This document shows positions 16,370 to 26,110 of a stretch of DNA of 54,420 nucleotides, one piece after another. This DNA is from an uncultured Oceanospirillaceae bacterium (GTDB taxonomy: Bacteria > Pseudomonadota > Gammaproteobacteria > Pseudomonadales > Balneatricaceae). Both the position numbers and the translations under genes were made by a program. Where the stretch lies: NCBI GenBank assembly GCA_937136055.1, contig CAKZOD010000091.1, forward strand, positions 1 to 54,420, read 5' to 3'. Numbering within the stretch: position 1 is the stretch's first letter; the number at the start of each line of letters is the position of its first letter. The notes beneath the pieces were generated by a model. It was given only the letters and a program-made list of their open reading frames with translations, was not told the origin of the DNA and ran no database searches.

Positions 16370-18649
16370 ATGAAATATAACTATAAACTCCCCTTAGCAG
16401 TTATTCTTGTTTCATCACTTAGTGGTTGCGGCAGTGGTAGTAGTACTAGCACGAATACAACAGGTTTAGGTGGTGTAGTGGCTGATGGTTACCTTAGAGG
16501 GGCGACAGTATGTTTAGATCAAAATCGAGATGATAGCTGCCTCGGTGAAGCTATAACTACCACCTCTGGAGCTGGCGGGGCTTACACCTTGGATATTCCA
16601 GATGGTGTAGACGGAAGTGCTTTTCCAATAGTTGTTGAAGTTCCTCAAGGTGCTGTAGATGAAGGGGAAGATCCTGACTCAGCAACAGATGATCTATCTG
16701 TATCTGACTCTTTTACCCTGTCTACCCCACCAGGTAAAAACAGCTTTATTTCACCATTAACAACACTGATAAACAAAATTGCACGCAATAGCACGGCTGA
16801 AGAACTTAAGCGTGTAGAGGATGATATAAAGCAAGAGATGGGTCTTTCAGATTCAGCTGTTGATCTGTATTCCAATTTTGTAGCAAAGAGTAAAGTGGGA
16901 AATGAGCAAAGTGAATACACTAAGATGTTTAGGGTTGCGCAATTGCTTGCGAGGAATTTTGCCAATACTGAAGCGCAATTAAAAAAGAACAGTAGTGCAG
17001 GGTCTGCTGATAGAGCAGCTATAACCAGTATCAAAGCGTTAGAACAAGTCTCTGCCATTTCTGGTGTGGTTTCTAGTAATTCTTCTGCGTTTGATGCAAA
17101 TAAACTTGCTGAGCAGTTAAAAGCGCAATGGACTAATGCTGTCAAAGATATTAAAACAGCGGATGACATAGCAAGGATTAAAAATGCTGCAAAGTTACCA
17201 AGATTATATGATGCGGGTACTTATCAATATGTCGACAAAACACAGAGCCCGACTATTGATACGCCTGAAGCTAAGATTATGTTTTTTGCTAAGAAAAGTG
17301 ACTTTACAGACTGGGATATTCAGCTAGTGAACACTGCGGGATCAGTGATGCATACCTTTATTGATGCTGATGTTGATAGTGAATTAGATATCCTGCCACA
17401 CCTATTTGGCTATACAAAAAGATTGCCAAGCCTTGCACATGGTAGCTATAAATTTATTGCTAAGCCAAAAACTGGAAGTGGGGATGCTATTGAGCTTAAA
17501 GCAACTAGTTTTAATATTATTAGCGTAGATACAACTCCTGTTTCTGCAGGCGAAGTAGGTGCTCAGCTATATTCTAAAGTGAGTAATCGATATGACGATG
17601 TAAGAGTTTCTGTTCCCTATGGTAATGAAGCGCTGAATTATGGGGCACGTATCTACGATGCTCAGGATAAAATCTTACAGTTTAATCGATCAGAGAAAGG
17701 TAAGAATCAGTTTTACTTTAATTTAAAGCATAAAGATACGGCTAGTAGAATAGCAATAACGGCCAGAAATGCTCCAGCTTGGTCCGATGCGGATGTAGTA
17801 TTTAAATATTTAGATAGAGCCGTGATGTTAAGCCAATCAAAAGTAATAGTAGATTGGGCAAATGCAAATTTTTATAACTCTAGTATTGATACAGTATCAC
17901 CATATAGATCAATTGATATCGGTTTTGGGTTAGAAGGTGCTGCAAATATCGACAATCTACCGATATCGAGTTTTCTGGTAGAGCATTTTGTGATGGGGTC
18001 GTACGTTAGTAAAGCCGTGTGTACACCACTTACAACGACAGACCCTGAATTTAATTGCAGTCCAAGTGTTTCCGAAAGCTATGCTGATCCTGATGGAAGT
18101 GGTTCAAATTATTCTACCTTTTCGTACTCCATTGAACATGTTCGCCCAACAATGGCATTCCCCGTAGGAAACTATCGTATACGAGTTATTGATAACGCAA
18201 ATAACGAAGATGCAAGCTTTGTTAACTTAGGTGCTGAAGATACTTCTGCTAAAGCTGTAGGGATGAAAATTTCTGATTTAACAATTGATTCGGTTGCTCA
18301 GGCAAACGCTGATGGTTGGGTGGATGCGAAAGTAGCTAATGTTGAAGATGGGTATTTCTATAGTGCTAATTTCAGAGTTGAATATACGAGAATCAGAAAT
18401 GGAGTCACTGAAAGTAGGGCATCTTCTATTGTTAATTCTCCTAAAAGCTCGAATGGAGAAATTATCTATCAGCTTGCGTTATTGAAATCTAAGACAATTG
18501 ATAAAATAGCTAGCTTGAAAAAGAAGGGGTATGTACCTAAAAAAGTAATAGTAAGACTTAGCGTAAGTGATGGCTTGGATAGTAGAAACATTAATAATAT
18601 ATGGCGGACTCAGCCTAAAGATACAGGATATTTTTCTGAGCTTTTTTAA
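16370..18649 (+). CDS. Large predicted lipoprotein of unknown function
   Basis: 759-aa exported protein. The signal peptide ends in a lipobox LSGC with the acylated Cys20, followed by Gly, which by the +2 rule suggests outer-membrane sorting. A low-complexity Ser/Gly/Thr linker follows. Residues about 33-70 carry VVADGYLRGATVCLDQNRDDSC, a pattern often seen at the start of large gammaproteobacterial surface lipoproteins, where a Cna-B/carboxypeptidase-regulatory-like module is found. The middle region (about 120-270) is helical, and the rest looks beta-rich with several aromatic repeats. I do not recognise a catalytic motif. It stands alone between divergent control sequence and a strong terminator. 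Adhesion or binding of a surface polymer is only a guess. Confidence 0.8.
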   Translation: MKYNYKLPLAVILVSSLSGCGSGSSTSTNTTGLGGVVADGYLRGATVCLDQNRDDSCLGEAITTTSGAGGAYTLDIPDGVDGSAFPIVVEVPQGAVDEGEDPDSATDDLSVSDSFTLSTPPGKNSFISPLTTLINKIARNSTAEELKRVEDDIKQEMGLSDSAVDLYSNFVAKSKVGNEQSEYTKMFRVAQLLARNFANTEAQLKKNSSAGSADRAAITSIKALEQVSAISGVVSSNSSAFDANKLAEQLKAQWTNAVKDIKTADDIARIKNAAKLPRLYDAGTYQYVDKTQSPTIDTPEAKIMFFAKKSDFTDWDIQLVNTAGSVMHTFIDADVDSELDILPHLFGYTKRLPSLAHGSYKFIAKPKTGSGDAIELKATSFNIISVDTTPVSAGEVGAQLYSKVSNRYDDVRVSVPYGNEALNYGARIYDAQDKILQFNRSEKGKNQFYFNLKHKDTASRIAITARNAPAWSDADVVFKYLDRAVMLSQSKVIVDWANANFYNSSIDTVSPYRSIDIGFGLEGAANIDNLPISSFLVEHFVMGSYVSKAVCTPLTTTDPEFNCSPSVSESYADPDGSGSNYSTFSYSIEHVRPTMAFPVGNYRIRVIDNANNEDASFVNLGAEDTSAKAVGMKISDLTIDSVAQANADGWVDAKVANVEDGYFYSANFRVEYTRIRNGVTESRASSIVNSPKSSNGEIIYQLALLKSKTIDKIASLKKKGYVPKKVIVRLSVSDGLDSRNINNIWRTQPKDTGYFSELF

Positions 18650-18671
18650 TCGTACACAATAATTATTAAGC

Positions 18672-18705
18672 TAGATAATACCCTGTATAGCAAGGGTATT
18701 ATCTA
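18672..18705. terminator. Bidirectional terminator between lipoprotein and aldehyde dehydrogenase genes
   Basis: A perfect 13-bp inverted repeat, TAGATAATACCCT (18672-18684) and AGGGTATTATCTA (18693-18705), with an 8-nt loop sits between two convergent genes. A/T-rich flanks serve both directions. Confidence 0.75.
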
Positions 18706-18721
18706 TTATTTAAGGGTAAGC

Positions 18722-20221
18722 TTACTCTAAATCTAACCAGATTGTTTTCACATCCGTATACTGATCATGTGCTTGTAACGAGTTATCGCGCCCGCCAAAG
18801 CCTGAGAGTTTAAAGCCACCAAAAGGTGTGCTGATATCACCTTCACTGAAGCAGTTCACAGAAACCGTGCCCGCTTGTAATTGGCGCGCATACTTATGTG
18901 CTTTTTTAACGTTAGCGGTGTAAAGCGATGCTTGTAAGCCATAGCAAGTTTCATTGGCTAATGCTAATGCGTGCTCGTCAGATTCTGCTTCCATTAATGA
19001 GAACACAGGGCCGAAGATCTCTTCAATCGCTATGGTCATATCGGAGGTGACATTATCAAACAGTGTTGGTGCGATAAATAAACCATCGCCTATGGTGATT
19101 GCTTCGCCACCGGCTAGCACTTTGGCACCTTGCTCTTTGCCGATAGCGATGTAGTTCATGATTTTGTCGTATTGAGGGCGTGAGATGATTGAACCAAGCA
19201 TATGCTCTGGGTTCATAGGATCGCCTGTCTTCCAATTTTCCATCTCAGCGAGAATCTTTGTCGTTAACTCTGCTTTAATATCTTTATGGATAATAATGCG
19301 TGAGTTAGCAGTACAGTTTTGACCCATGTTCCACAATGCCGCATTGACTATATTCTCAGCGACAGAATCTAAATTTTCAGCATCGGCTAATACGACACTT
19401 GGGCTTTTTCCGCCGCACTCAAGTACGATACGCTTAAGGTTTGAGCGTGCTGAATATTCTAAGAAACGACGGCCTGTAGCGGTCGATCCCGTGAAAGATA
19501 CAACTTGGACATCTTCGTGCATGCCTAAAGGCTCGCCTACATCCGGACCAAGACCTGGCAGTACGTTAAACACTCCAGCAGGGATCCCTGCTTCAATGGC
19601 AAGCTGTGCGATGCGCAACGTTGTCATGCTGGTGGTTTCAGCAGGTTTAACGATTACGGAATTGCCCGCAGATAGTGCAGGGCCAAGCTTCCAAGCGACC
19701 ATCATTAAAGGGAAGTTCCAAGGCAGTACGCAAGCGACAACACCTAAAGGCTCACGCACCACCATGCCAACAGCGCCGTCGCCAGAAGGGGAGAGCTGAT
19801 CGTAAAGTTTATCTGTCGCCTCTGCATGCCATGCAATGCAGTGTACAGTTTCAGGAAGATCTGTCAGTACGCACTCGTGAATAGGTTTACCCGCTTCTAG
19901 GGTTTCCATCACGGCCAGCTCAAGGGCATTTTCTTCAATCAAAGAGGCGAGTTTGGCAATCGCTGTTTTGCGCTCACTGGGATGCAGTTTTGACCAAACG
20001 CCACTTTCAAAAGTTGCTTTAGCGTTAGCAACTGCAAGGTCAACATCCGCTGCTTTACAAGCGGCTATTTGAGTGATCTCTTCGCCAGTTGCCGGGTTGA
20101 TGCTCGCCATGGTGGCGCCATCAATAGCATCGACGTAAACACCATTAATAAAAGCTTTAGTAGGAAGGGTTAAACCTGCGGCAATATCTTTATACTGCTC
20201 AGTGGAAAGTAATTCAGACAT
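18722..20221 (-). CDS. Aldehyde dehydrogenase, likely 2-oxoglutarate semialdehyde dehydrogenase
   Basis: NAD(P)-dependent aldehyde dehydrogenase, 499 aa from the ATG at 20221, chosen because GGGAGA stands 8 bases upstream; a start at 20236 would place that site inside the gene. Catalytic residues are Cys303 in NMGQNCTANSR, Glu268 in LECGGKSP and Asn169 in PWNFPLMM. FTGSTATG is the nucleotide-binding loop. Overall it resembles the PuuC/gamma-glutamyl-aminobutyraldehyde dehydrogenase branch. Its position 190 bp downstream of a DapA-family deaminase, with epimerase and D-hydroxyproline dehydrogenase genes nearby, suggests the last step of hydroxyproline breakdown: 2-oxoglutarate semialdehyde to 2-oxoglutarate. 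LECGG instead of the common LELGG is a small oddity. Confidence 0.93.
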   Translation of the reverse strand: MSELLSTEQYKDIAAGLTLPTKAFINGVYVDAIDGATMASINPATGEEITQIAACKAADVDLAVANAKATFESGVWSKLHPSERKTAIAKLASLIEENALELAVMETLEAGKPIHECVLTDLPETVHCIAWHAEATDKLYDQLSPSGDGAVGMVVREPLGVVACVLPWNFPLMMVAWKLGPALSAGNSVIVKPAETTSMTTLRIAQLAIEAGIPAGVFNVLPGLGPDVGEPLGMHEDVQVVSFTGSTATGRRFLEYSARSNLKRIVLECGGKSPSVVLADAENLDSVAENIVNAALWNMGQNCTANSRIIIHKDIKAELTTKILAEMENWKTGDPMNPEHMLGSIISRPQYDKIMNYIAIGKEQGAKVLAGGEAITIGDGLFIAPTLFDNVTSDMTIAIEEIFGPVFSLMEAESDEHALALANETCYGLQASLYTANVKKAHKYARQLQAGTVSVNCFSEGDISTPFGGFKLSGFGGRDNSLQAHDQYTDVKTIWLDLE

Positions 20222-20411
20222 CTGTGTATCTCCCATTGTAACTGCTGTGTAGGCTGTTAGTTATACGTTGTTACAACGATCGCAAAGTTTGCGTTTTTAG
20301 ATGATAGCGAATATAAAAGCTAGATAGGTAGCGAACGTTGTAGATAGGGTTGAGCTTAATTATTGCGGGTTATGGCATAGCCAAAAGACCCGCAAAACAC
20401 TTTCAAAACGA

Positions 20412-21314
20412 TTAGCTTGCCATTATAGCTTCTAATTTAACGCTGGCAGTTTCGATAGCTGAAGTGACTTGCGCTGTCATCTCATCATCCATAGCAAGCA
20501 TTGGAAGACGCACAGGTCCGCCATCAACACCTTGCAGCTTAGCGCCTAATTTTACGCATTGGATGAACTTGCCACTTTGCTCTAATAGTTCCATAACAGG
20601 CATTAAAGTTGCCATGAACTGCTGACCCTTCACGAAATCTTTTTCAACCACACAGGCTTCGTAAAACGCAACACAGGCTTTAGGGAAAATATTCGCGCAG
20701 GCACAAACCCAGCTTTGAGCGCCCCAAGCAAAGAATTCTAGTACTTGATCTTCAGCACCAGCACTTAGCTGCACTTGTGGGTAATCGATAGTCAGCTGGT
20801 GGATCCGGTTAACATCACCACTTGATTCCTTAATCGCAACAATGTTTTTGCGATCAGCTACTTGATCCATGAAACTTGTACCCATCTCAACACCGGTACG
20901 TCCTGGGTAGTTGTAAAGGATAATTGGTAGATCAGCAGCTTCATCGATACGAATAACGTGCGCCGCTAATTCAGATTCATCAGGTAAAGAGTAAGGCGGG
21001 GCCGCAACTAGCATTGCGTTTGCGCCTGCAGCTTTTGCAGCAGCAGCATAAGCGTAAGCTTCTGTTGCAACCATGTCGTTAACACCCGCGATCCAAGGTA
21101 CGCGACCTGCGATGTATTCATTGGCAAACGCAAATTGCTCTAAGCGCTCTGCTTTTGACATAGTGTAAAACTCGCCTGTTGACCCGCCAACGATTAAGCC
21201 GTGTACGCCATTGTTAATTTGATTGTCGATAACGGTTTTGCAGCCATCGTAATCGATGCTTCCATCACTATTAAACGCGGTAATGATAGGTGTATATATG
21301 CCTTGAAACTTCAT
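20412..21314 (-). CDS. DapA-family lyase, likely 1-pyrroline-4-hydroxy-2-carboxylate deaminase
   Basis: Class-I Schiff-base TIM-barrel enzyme of the dihydrodipicolinate synthase/N-acetylneuraminate lyase family, 300 aa. The Schiff-base lysine is Lys162 in IVAIKESSGD, the catalytic tyrosine Tyr134 in YNYPGRTG, and the carboxylate-binding loop is GGSTGEF (43-49). A true DapA role is unlikely given its surroundings: an aldehyde dehydrogenase downstream, a divergent GntR regulator, and hydroxyproline epimerase/dehydrogenase genes 8 kb away. In that pathway the enzyme deaminates and dehydrates pyrroline-4-hydroxy-2-carboxylate to 2-oxoglutarate semialdehyde. Putative GntR sites lie 90-110 bp upstream of its ATG. 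A GAGGAT site precedes the start. Confidence 0.88.
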   Translation of the reverse strand: MKFQGIYTPIITAFNSDGSIDYDGCKTVIDNQINNGVHGLIVGGSTGEFYTMSKAERLEQFAFANEYIAGRVPWIAGVNDMVATEAYAYAAAAKAAGANAMLVAAPPYSLPDESELAAHVIRIDEAADLPIILYNYPGRTGVEMGTSFMDQVADRKNIVAIKESSGDVNRIHQLTIDYPQVQLSAGAEDQVLEFFAWGAQSWVCACANIFPKACVAFYEACVVEKDFVKGQQFMATLMPVMELLEQSGKFIQCVKLGAKLQGVDGGPVRLPMLAMDDEMTAQVTSAIETASVKLEAIMAS

Positions 21315-21401
21315 TTTCTATCCTCATCTTGCGCTCCAAAAACACTAAGAGACGCTTTATTGTATGCGTATGCCAAATTCAATTAGCAAAAACTATACTG
21401 C

Positions 21402-21424
21402 ATTGAATACAGTTTGTATACTAA
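21402..21424. promoter_or_regulatory. Putative GntR operators in the dapA-like/gntR divergent region
   Basis: Two adjacent, overlapping copies of the inferred motif: ATTGAATACAGT (21402-21413) and TTTGTATACTAA (21413-21424). A related ATTGTATGCG is at 21359. The second copy contains a TATACT -10-like sequence (21417-21422), so binding would block gntR transcription. The same motif appears at 26020 and 30684-30739. Confidence 0.55.
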
Positions 21425-21531
21425 ATAAATAGGCGATTACAAATGAATCGAAAAAGGGTAGAATTGGCCGCTAATTTTCTACATCTTCCGTTTAAAGAGA
21501 AGATAGAGTCATTGATCGAAAGGGATTAACT

Positions 21532-22245
21532 TTGAGCAATACAAGTGCCACAAAAGAAAAACGTACCCGCGGTGAAGGTGCTAATCGTATTTTTAATGTA
21601 CTACGTGAAGAAATTCTGTCACTGCATTTAAACCCAGGCCAGCCTGTAGATGAAGTGGGTTTAGCAGAACGTTTTGGTGTCTCAAGGTCTCCTGTACGTG
21701 AAGCTTTGGTGCGCTTAGCCTCACAAGGCTTAGTGAATACGCTACCTAATAAAAGCACGATTATAGCGCCTCTTAATATAGAAGAGTTTCCTCAATATAT
21801 TGATGCATTAGATTTATTACAGCGTGCTACTCACCGTTTAGCGGCTAAATTGCGTAGCGAAGAAGATCTTGTTGAAATAGATGCACTGCAGCAGCAATTC
21901 ACACAAGCAGTGAATGAAAGCAACGTAGTCGCGATGATAGAGCGTAACCAAGCGTTACATATGGCGATTGCTAAAGCATCTCGTAATAATTACTTAGCGA
22001 AAGGTTACTCAAGCTTATTAGATGAAGGGCGACGGATACTGCGTTTATACTTTCGTTCGTACAATGATTCTTTACCGCCAGAGCTAGTGGTTGAACATAA
22101 TCGAATTATCGATGCGATCCGTAATAAGGATGAAGAACTCGCTGAAAAGCTTGCACACGAGCATAGTATCGAGGTGAAAACACGTTTTCTTTCTTACTTA
22201 TCGACCAGCCATACCTCCGGTATCAGCGTTGATGTGAGAAAGTAG
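21532..22245 (+). CDS. GntR family regulator with FCD domain
   Basis: 237-aa FadR-subfamily regulator. The N-terminal winged helix reads GANRIFNVLREEILSLHLNPGQPVDEVGLAERFGVSRSPVREAL in segments, followed by RLASQGLVN. The C-terminal all-helical FCD domain shows helix residues with the metal/effector-binding pattern D-x3-, N-x-x-LH-x-AI-x-KAS-x-N and a late H in the VVEHNRIIDAI helix. It starts with TTG preceded by AAAGGGA; there is no in-frame ATG near. Divergent from the DapA-like/aldehyde dehydrogenase genes, it is the probable repressor of the hydroxyproline regulon, acting through the repeated WTTGNATNCAAW palindrome. Confidence 0.92.
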   Translation: MSNTSATKEKRTRGEGANRIFNVLREEILSLHLNPGQPVDEVGLAERFGVSRSPVREALVRLASQGLVNTLPNKSTIIAPLNIEEFPQYIDALDLLQRATHRLAAKLRSEEDLVEIDALQQQFTQAVNESNVVAMIERNQALHMAIAKASRNNYLAKGYSSLLDEGRRILRLYFRSYNDSLPPELVVEHNRIIDAIRNKDEELAEKLAHEHSIEVKTRFLSYLSTSHTSGISVDVRK

Positions 22246-22600
22246 TTTATGAATCAAAGATTAGCTAATCACAGATAGTGTGCTGTGATTAGCGGTTAGT
22301 ATCCTCTAAATTTATAAAGTGAATACTGTGATTAATTAGCTACATTCCCTCCTACCTTTAATACTTTCCTAGGTAATTTAAATCTATTAAGTTTCGCTTC
22401 ATCTGAAGTTTCGTATCTTCTTGATATTAATAATAAAAACATTGTGATCAGTGGTTTTCTCTTTATCTTTAGAGCTACCACTTTAATGCGTTGTATCTTT
22501 AATAAATTAAGTTTAGTTTAAGGCTAATTTAACAATTTGGAAGCTAATACTCGAAGTGTAAGTCTCTAGAATCGCTCTGAAAATATCTAAAGGGAATAAG
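22246..22600. other. Gap with hairpin after gntR
   Basis: 355 bp without a gene. A perfect 11-bp inverted repeat, GCTAATCACAG (22264-22274) and CTGTGATTAGC (22283-22293), directly follows the gntR stop and probably ends that transcript, although no T-run follows. The rest is AT-rich leader of the chemoreceptor gene. I could not identify a flagellar sigma-28 type promoter. Confidence 0.5.
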
Positions 22601-24304
22601 ATGAAAATAAAGCATAAGTTATTAATTACTCTATCCGTCACGTTTTTGCTCATTTGTAGCTCTTTAATCTCACAAGAAATGTCAGTTTTGGAAAGCAAAA
22701 AGATAACCCTCGAATTCGAAAACCGTTTTAAATCTAATACCATTGCTAAAGAGTTTTCTGACTCCTCTGCCAATTTAACGCGTTTAGCGCGTAGCTATGT
22801 AGCGACAGGAGATAAACAATATAAACAGCAGTATTGGGATATTGTGCAATGGCGAAGTGGTGAAACTGCAAGACCAGAGAGCGTTTATAGTGGGTTGCAT
22901 GTAGGGGAAAAAATTGCCTTAAAACAGATTATGGAAGAGCTTAATTTCTCAGCGCAAGAGTTAGGTTTATTGGAAAAAGCTAGCCAGCTTTCAAATGATT
23001 TGATCAAGACTGAAACTCAATCAATGGGAACCGTTGATGCAGGAGAAATAATCCCAGGGCCTTTCAAGGCGTTAGATGGGGAAACGGTCGAGCAGTTTGC
23101 GATAAGAATATTGTTCGATCAAAACTATCATCAAGAAATTAACAAAATCCAACAGCCGCTCAAACAGTTTTTTAAAGTGTTAGACGAGCGCACTCTAAAG
23201 CAATTACAAAGTGAAAATGAAAGTGCTGAGTTTTGGATCACTACAGCACTTTATTTACAGATTTTAGCGATACTTTCCTTAGGAGTGGTGATTTTTATCT
23301 CTATCAAAGCGATCTTTAAACCGCTAGATCGTGTTGTTACAGCGATGTCAGACCTTAGTGAAGGAGAGGGCAGTGTTAGCAGCCGTTTAGATGCCTCGGG
23401 TCGTGATGAACTGGCTGAACTGGCAGGTGGCTTTAATGCCTTTGCTGAAAATATAGAGAAGGTGGTGAACAGTGTAAACGTCACTAGTGATGGCATTTCA
23501 GATTCATCGGCAGAACTCTCTGCTACTGCACAGCGTACAGATGCAGCGATCACCAATCAAAAAAGCACTATCAGCCAGGTATCCACAGCTGTTAACGATT
23601 TATTGTCAACAATTCAAAGTATTGCAAGTAGCGCTGTTGATGCGGCGACGGCGGCGACTGAATCGAATGAACAAGCAAGTAAAGGGCTTGGTACAGTTGA
23701 TAAAATGTCAGCGAGCATCAAGCAACTCACTGAAGAGATTCAGGGAGCGTCCGATGCAATTCGAAAAGTTGAACAAGACAGTAATACAATCGCTACAGTG
23801 CTTGATGTTATTCGCGCTATTGCAGATCAAACAAACTTGTTAGCCTTAAATGCTGCGATTGAAGCGGCGCGCGCAGGTGAGCAGGGCCGTGGCTTTGCAG
23901 TGGTTGCCGATGAAGTGCGTAGTTTGGCACAGCGCACACAAACATCAACGACTGAAATTCAAAGCATGGTAGAGAGCTTACAAAACAGTGCACAAACCGC
24001 TGTGAGTGTGATGGAGAAAAGCCAAAGCCAATCAGTAGATTGTGTTGAGCTAGCTGGTGAAACGGGTACGGTTATTTCACAAATTTCTGAATCTATCGCA
24101 TCCATTAACGATATGAATACAGATATCTCACAAGGCAGTGTTGAGCAGAGTAATGTGCTCAGTGAGATTAACACTCAAATTCTAGAGATTTTAGATCAAG
24201 CGCAAGAAATTTCCATCGCATCAGAACAGATCGCATCAAGTAGTGAAGAATCGAAGATGTTGTCAGTAAATTTATCGGGAATTGTGAAAGAGTTTAAGTT
24301 ATAA
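22601..24304 (+). CDS. Methyl-accepting chemotaxis protein
   Basis: Membrane chemoreceptor, 567 aa. A first membrane helix (about 8-27), a periplasmic ligand domain of about 180 residues rich in helices, and a second membrane helix (about 207-232) lead into a HAMP domain ([23 protein letters not shown]...). The cytoplasmic signalling tip is diagnostic: [43 protein letters not shown] in consecutive segments. No CheB/CheR-tethering pentapeptide is visible at the C-terminus. It lies between the hydroxyproline deaminase block and the serine dehydratase, so it may sense an amino acid or related compound; no sequence feature proves the ligand. An AGGGA site precedes the ATG. Confidence 0.95.
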   Translation: MKIKHKLLITLSVTFLLICSSLISQEMSVLESKKITLEFENRFKSNTIAKEFSDSSANLTRLARSYVATGDKQYKQQYWDIVQWRSGETARPESVYSGLHVGEKIALKQIMEELNFSAQELGLLEKASQLSNDLIKTETQSMGTVDAGEIIPGPFKALDGETVEQFAIRILFDQNYHQEINKIQQPLKQFFKVLDERTLKQLQSENESAEFWITTALYLQILAILSLGVVIFISIKAIFKPLDRVVTAMSDLSEGEGSVSSRLDASGRDELAELAGGFNAFAENIEKVVNSVNVTSDGISDSSAELSATAQRTDAAITNQKSTISQVSTAVNDLLSTIQSIASSAVDAATAATESNEQASKGLGTVDKMSASIKQLTEEIQGASDAIRKVEQDSNTIATVLDVIRAIADQTNLLALNAAIEAARAGEQGRGFAVVADEVRSLAQRTQTSTTEIQSMVESLQNSAQTAVSVMEKSQSQSVDCVELAGETGTVISQISESIASINDMNTDISQGSVEQSNVLSEINTQILEILDQAQEISIASEQIASSSEESKMLSVNLSGIVKEFKL

Positions 24305-24328
24305 GCACCCACCTCTTTTGAGGTTCAG

Positions 24329-24365
24329 CTCCATACAAAGGCTTATTATGAGCAATTGTATGGAG
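24329..24365. terminator. Bidirectional terminator between chemoreceptor and serine dehydratase genes
   Basis: CTCCATACAA (24329-24338) and TTGTATGGAG (24356-24365) form a perfect 10-bp stem between convergent genes. A smaller hairpin ACCTC-TTTT-GAGGT stands just before it at about 24311-24323. Confidence 0.65.
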
Positions 24366-24373
24366 TGATTTCT

Positions 24374-25933
24374 TTAGCAGTTCTTAAAGGTTAACAACTG
24401 GGCTTCAATCTTCTTAGCGCTATCGGTAATCGATAATCCCCCTAACGCAGTACAGCGCAATTCATGGGTAATACTGATACCGACTTGATACATAGTGGCA
24501 ACGACTTCATCGTAAGTGACCACAGGGTCGTAGTTTGCCAGCGCCATGTTGGCGCAAGATAATGCATTGGAGGCTGCCATCACATTGCGGCCCAAGCAAG
24601 GTGCTTCAACTCGATTGCCTATTGGATCGCAAATCATTCCTAATGAATTTTGTAAAGCCAGAGAAGCGCCAGTGATACATTGTTGTAAGCTACCGCCTGC
24701 CAGTGTCACTAAACCAGCTGCCGCCATTGATGAACCCGCACCGCATTCCGCTTGGCATCCACCAACTTCTGCTGCAAAGGATGAGTGCTCGCTGATAAAA
24801 ATCCCTAACACAGCAGCCGCTAGCATTGCTTTGGCGATATCCTCGGTTGATTTTTCCATCATTTTTCCAGCCGCAAGTAAGGTGCCGGGCAAGGCGCCGC
24901 ACGAGCCAGCTGTGGGGGCCGCAACGATGACACCGTATGAGCTTTTAACTTCCATAATCGCACTGACATAGAGCACAATAGTATTGAGTAATTCGCCACC
25001 TAATAGCTGGTTTTGTTGCATTTTGTTGTCGAACTCAGCGCTCTGGCAATGCAGAATACGGTCTTTAAACTCCGTTCCGGCCAAACCTGTATCAACGGTT
25101 TTTTGCATAATGTTGATAAGGTTGCACATCTTATCGAGTACTTGTGTCTCCTTGATATTGCCTCTGGCACTTTCGTAGCGCAATGCAAGTTGCCACAATT
25201 CTAATTGCTCTTTCTCACCAAGTTCAATGAGATCTTTGCAGTATAAAAAAGGGACATCGACATGCTTTCTCGATAGCACTGGTAGTACCGCTTGTAAGTG
25301 TCTGACTAGGTTTACCTCTTCTAAAGCCAGTACTTGGGCGATTTCAGAGTCACTAAATGCTTGCTCGCGTTTGATAAGTATAAAATCGCTATCACCTTGG
25401 CAAACTTCAATATGGTCATATGACACCCGTTTTTTGACTTGTTCAAGCGCTTTTGAACACGTTTGGCTATAGATTAGTAGCTGGTGGTAGTCACCATTGA
25501 TAGAAAGTTCAGCACCATCAATCTGTTGTACTTCTATCATGCCGCCGCCAGTTGAGATAGCGAGCATGCTATGGCTGAAATGCGCATTACTAACCTTGAG
25601 ACGATAGGTATTGGGATGTTCAGCCCCGTAATCTAAATAGTTAACTTGAATGTCTATACCGCGATCGCGAATCCCTTGCTGATAATCCATGATTCGCTCA
25701 TCGTCGGCCTGTAAGCCTAGCAGCCCTCCGTATAGACCCATATCTGTACCTTGGCTTTCGTGGGTTGTGACTAAAGAGCCATTGGGGTCGTAGTCGACGG
25801 TAACGCTTTTGATATCATCACCAATTAAATCCCTTAATAGCAATCCTATACGACAAGCAGCGGCACTATGTGAACTTGACGGTCCGCGCATGACAGGTCC
25901 AATAACATCATTAAATATACTTGAGATCGCCAT
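24374..25933 (-). CDS. L-serine ammonia-lyase (iron-sulfur dependent)
   Basis: Deaminates L-serine to pyruvate with a 4Fe-4S cluster. The N-terminal beta domain begins SIFNDVIGPVMRGPSSSHSAAACRIG. The C-terminal alpha domain has GVIVAAPTAGSCGALPG, EVGGCQAECGAGSSMAAAGL and MICDPIGNRVEAPCLGRN, which supply the cluster cysteines. At 519 aa it is longer than the usual 455-460 aa single-chain enzyme, because of an extra segment of about 60 residues (about 130-215) that may be an ACT-like domain. The very last residue is Cys; in the Legionella enzyme a C-terminal cysteine tail reaches the cluster. A palindrome matching the putative GntR operator lies just upstream, so co-regulation with the hydroxyproline genes is likely. 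Confidence 0.9.
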   Translation of the reverse strand: MAISSIFNDVIGPVMRGPSSSHSAAACRIGLLLRDLIGDDIKSVTVDYDPNGSLVTTHESQGTDMGLYGGLLGLQADDERIMDYQQGIRDRGIDIQVNYLDYGAEHPNTYRLKVSNAHFSHSMLAISTGGGMIEVQQIDGAELSINGDYHQLLIYSQTCSKALEQVKKRVSYDHIEVCQGDSDFILIKREQAFSDSEIAQVLALEEVNLVRHLQAVLPVLSRKHVDVPFLYCKDLIELGEKEQLELWQLALRYESARGNIKETQVLDKMCNLINIMQKTVDTGLAGTEFKDRILHCQSAEFDNKMQQNQLLGGELLNTIVLYVSAIMEVKSSYGVIVAAPTAGSCGALPGTLLAAGKMMEKSTEDIAKAMLAAAVLGIFISEHSSFAAEVGGCQAECGAGSSMAAAGLVTLAGGSLQQCITGASLALQNSLGMICDPIGNRVEAPCLGRNVMAASNALSCANMALANYDPVVTYDEVVATMYQVGISITHELRCTALGGLSITDSAKKIEAQLLTFKNC

Positions 25934-26009
25934 AGCTGCATTTGCTCCTATTAAATTGCTTTCGGTTTTTTCATGCCTGTTGAGTTCAACATAACAGAGA
26001 TTCTATTAA

Positions 26010-26031
26010 TTGTCGACAAATTGAATACAAT
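26010..26031. promoter_or_regulatory. Putative GntR operator and promoter of the serine dehydratase gene
   Basis: A perfect palindrome TTGTCGACAA (26010-26019) is followed by ATTGAATACAAT (26020-26031), the best match to the inferred operator. For the minus strand a -35 TTGTCG (26014-26019) and a -10 TGTTAT (25991-25996) are 17 bp apart, so a bound repressor would sit on the -35 box. The whole gap 25934-26303 holds no gene; it also contains the palindromic repeat at 26111-26163. Confidence 0.5.
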
Positions 26032-26110
26032 GAAAGTAAGGCTTAGAGAAGCTTGTATAGGGACTTCTAAGCAGGAGCTGGTAGAGCGTTATAAATAACT
26101 GATCAAATTA

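Noticed and set aside
16645..17169. 174-codon open frame antisense to the lipoprotein gene
   Set aside because: Low-complexity Ser/Leu/Ala shadow of the coding strand.
19326..19799. 157-codon open frame antisense to the aldehyde dehydrogenase
   Set aside because: Shadow of a conserved gene in another frame; no site or family match.
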